Origin: Comamonadaceae bacterium
GTDB lineage: Bacteria > Pseudomonadota > Gammaproteobacteria > Burkholderiales > Burkholderiaceae_C
DNA length: 64,000 bases
Direction of reading: 5' to 3'
Assembly (NCBI GenBank): GCA_947454955.1
Contig: CANGLW010000009.1
Span: 1 to 64,000, forward strand
Shown here: piece by piece, positions 63,642 through 64,000 of the stretch
Position numbering within the stretch: position 1 is the stretch's first letter
How the letters are laid out: every line of letters starts with the position of its first letter
Made by a program: the position numbers and the translations under genes
The notes under the pieces: model-generated
Told to the model about the DNA's origin: nothing
Databases searched by the model: none
What the model saw: only the letters and a program-made list of their open reading frames with translations

Positions 63642-64000
63642 ATGTGCCAATTGCTGGGCATGAATTGCAATGAACCCACCGACGTGGTGTTCAGCTTCAA
63701 CGGCTTTGCCGAACGCGGCGGCAACACCGACCACCATGCGGACGGCTGGGGCATCGCGTTTTTTGAAGACCAGGGCTTGCGCCATTTTGTGGACCACCTG
63801 CCGGCCAGTGAATCGCCCGTGGCTGAGCTGATTCGTCGCTACCCCATCAAAAGCCGCCATGTGGTGGCGCACATCCGAAAAGCCACGCAAGGCGAGGTGA
63901 TGCTGGCCAACTGCCACCCCTTTGTGCGTGAGATGTGGGGCCGCTACTGGGTGTTTGCGCACAACGGCAACCTGGAGAATTACCAGCCCCATTTGCACGG
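63642..64000 (+). CDS. Class II glutamine amidotransferase (YafJ-like), N-terminal part
   Basis: The frame is open to the right edge, so only about 119 residues are visible. The Met is followed directly by Cys2 (MCQLLGMNCNEPTD), the N-terminal nucleophile of class II amidotransferases. Further family motifs are HHADGWGIAFFED, HIRKATQGEVMLANCHPF and VFAHNGNLENY. These fit the YafJ group. The amide acceptor is unknown. It is divergent from the GT39 gene. Confidence 0.92.
   Translation, partial: MCQLLGMNCNEPTDVVFSFNGFAERGGNTDHHADGWGIAFFEDQGLRHFVDHLPASESPVAELIRRYPIKSRHVVAHIRKATQGEVMLANCHPFVREMWGRYWVFAHNGNLENYQPHLH

Overview
The window looks like chromosomal DNA from a beta-proteobacterium of the Burkholderiales, most likely Comamonadaceae (Limnohabitans/Rhodoferax/Polaromonas-like). 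The reasons are dense GC-rich coding, orphan Bug-type (TctC) binding proteins, the argS-SPOR-dsbA order, a CcoNOQPG oxidase cluster next to hemN and fnr, and protein-family resemblance. This is inferred from gene content, not from a marker-gene comparison. I found no rRNA, tRNA, CRISPR array, insertion sequence or prophage.

Region 1 (1-19.96 kb) is a surface and biofilm locus. It holds the end of bcsB, then bcsZ and bcsC (cellulose synthesis and export) closed by a strong terminator, an unrecognised 566-residue lipoprotein, and a 1393-residue repeat adhesin. A type I secretion operon follows on the opposite strand. It encodes two different ABC half-transporters, one HlyD-type adaptor and one TolC-type channel. 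A divergent LuxR-type regulator with a degenerate receiver domain lies at its head. The two ATPases, the adhesin without visible RTX repeats and the regulator make this the most unusual part of the window.

Region 2 (20-37 kb) is mostly housekeeping: purU, a class V aminotransferase, psd, a GlcD-like FAD oxidase in a tight operon with an LrgA/LrgB pair, a Bug protein and chrA, yggS/pilT, a beta-hydroxyacid dehydrogenase, the conserved dolP-diaA/gmhA-yraN / rsmI neighbourhood, dsbA, a SPOR protein and argS.

Region 3 (36.8-47.6 kb) is an acyl-CoA catabolic cluster: a LysR regulator divergent from a MaoC-type hydratase, an acyl-CoA dehydrogenase, an alpha/beta hydrolase, a type III CoA-transferase, an MmgE/PrpD protein and a Bug protein, followed by a type II HAD hydrolase and malate synthase G.

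Region 4 (47.7-58.4 kb) is a microaerobic respiration regulon: a SafE-like membrane protein, hemN, fnr, ccoNOQPG with FixH-like and small membrane proteins, and ccoIS. Four FNR-type boxes (TTGAY-N4-ATCAA) sit at its promoters. Two of them are exactly 41 bp apart in front of ccoN.

Region 5 (58.5-64 kb) holds an EF-hand membrane protein of unknown role, a glutathione S-transferase-like protein, a PAP2 phosphatase overlapping an ArnT-like glycosyltransferase, and the start of a class II glutamine amidotransferase cut by the window edge. A dispersed 19-bp palindromic motif (roughly TGCT-N11-AGCA) recurs through the window both inside and between genes.
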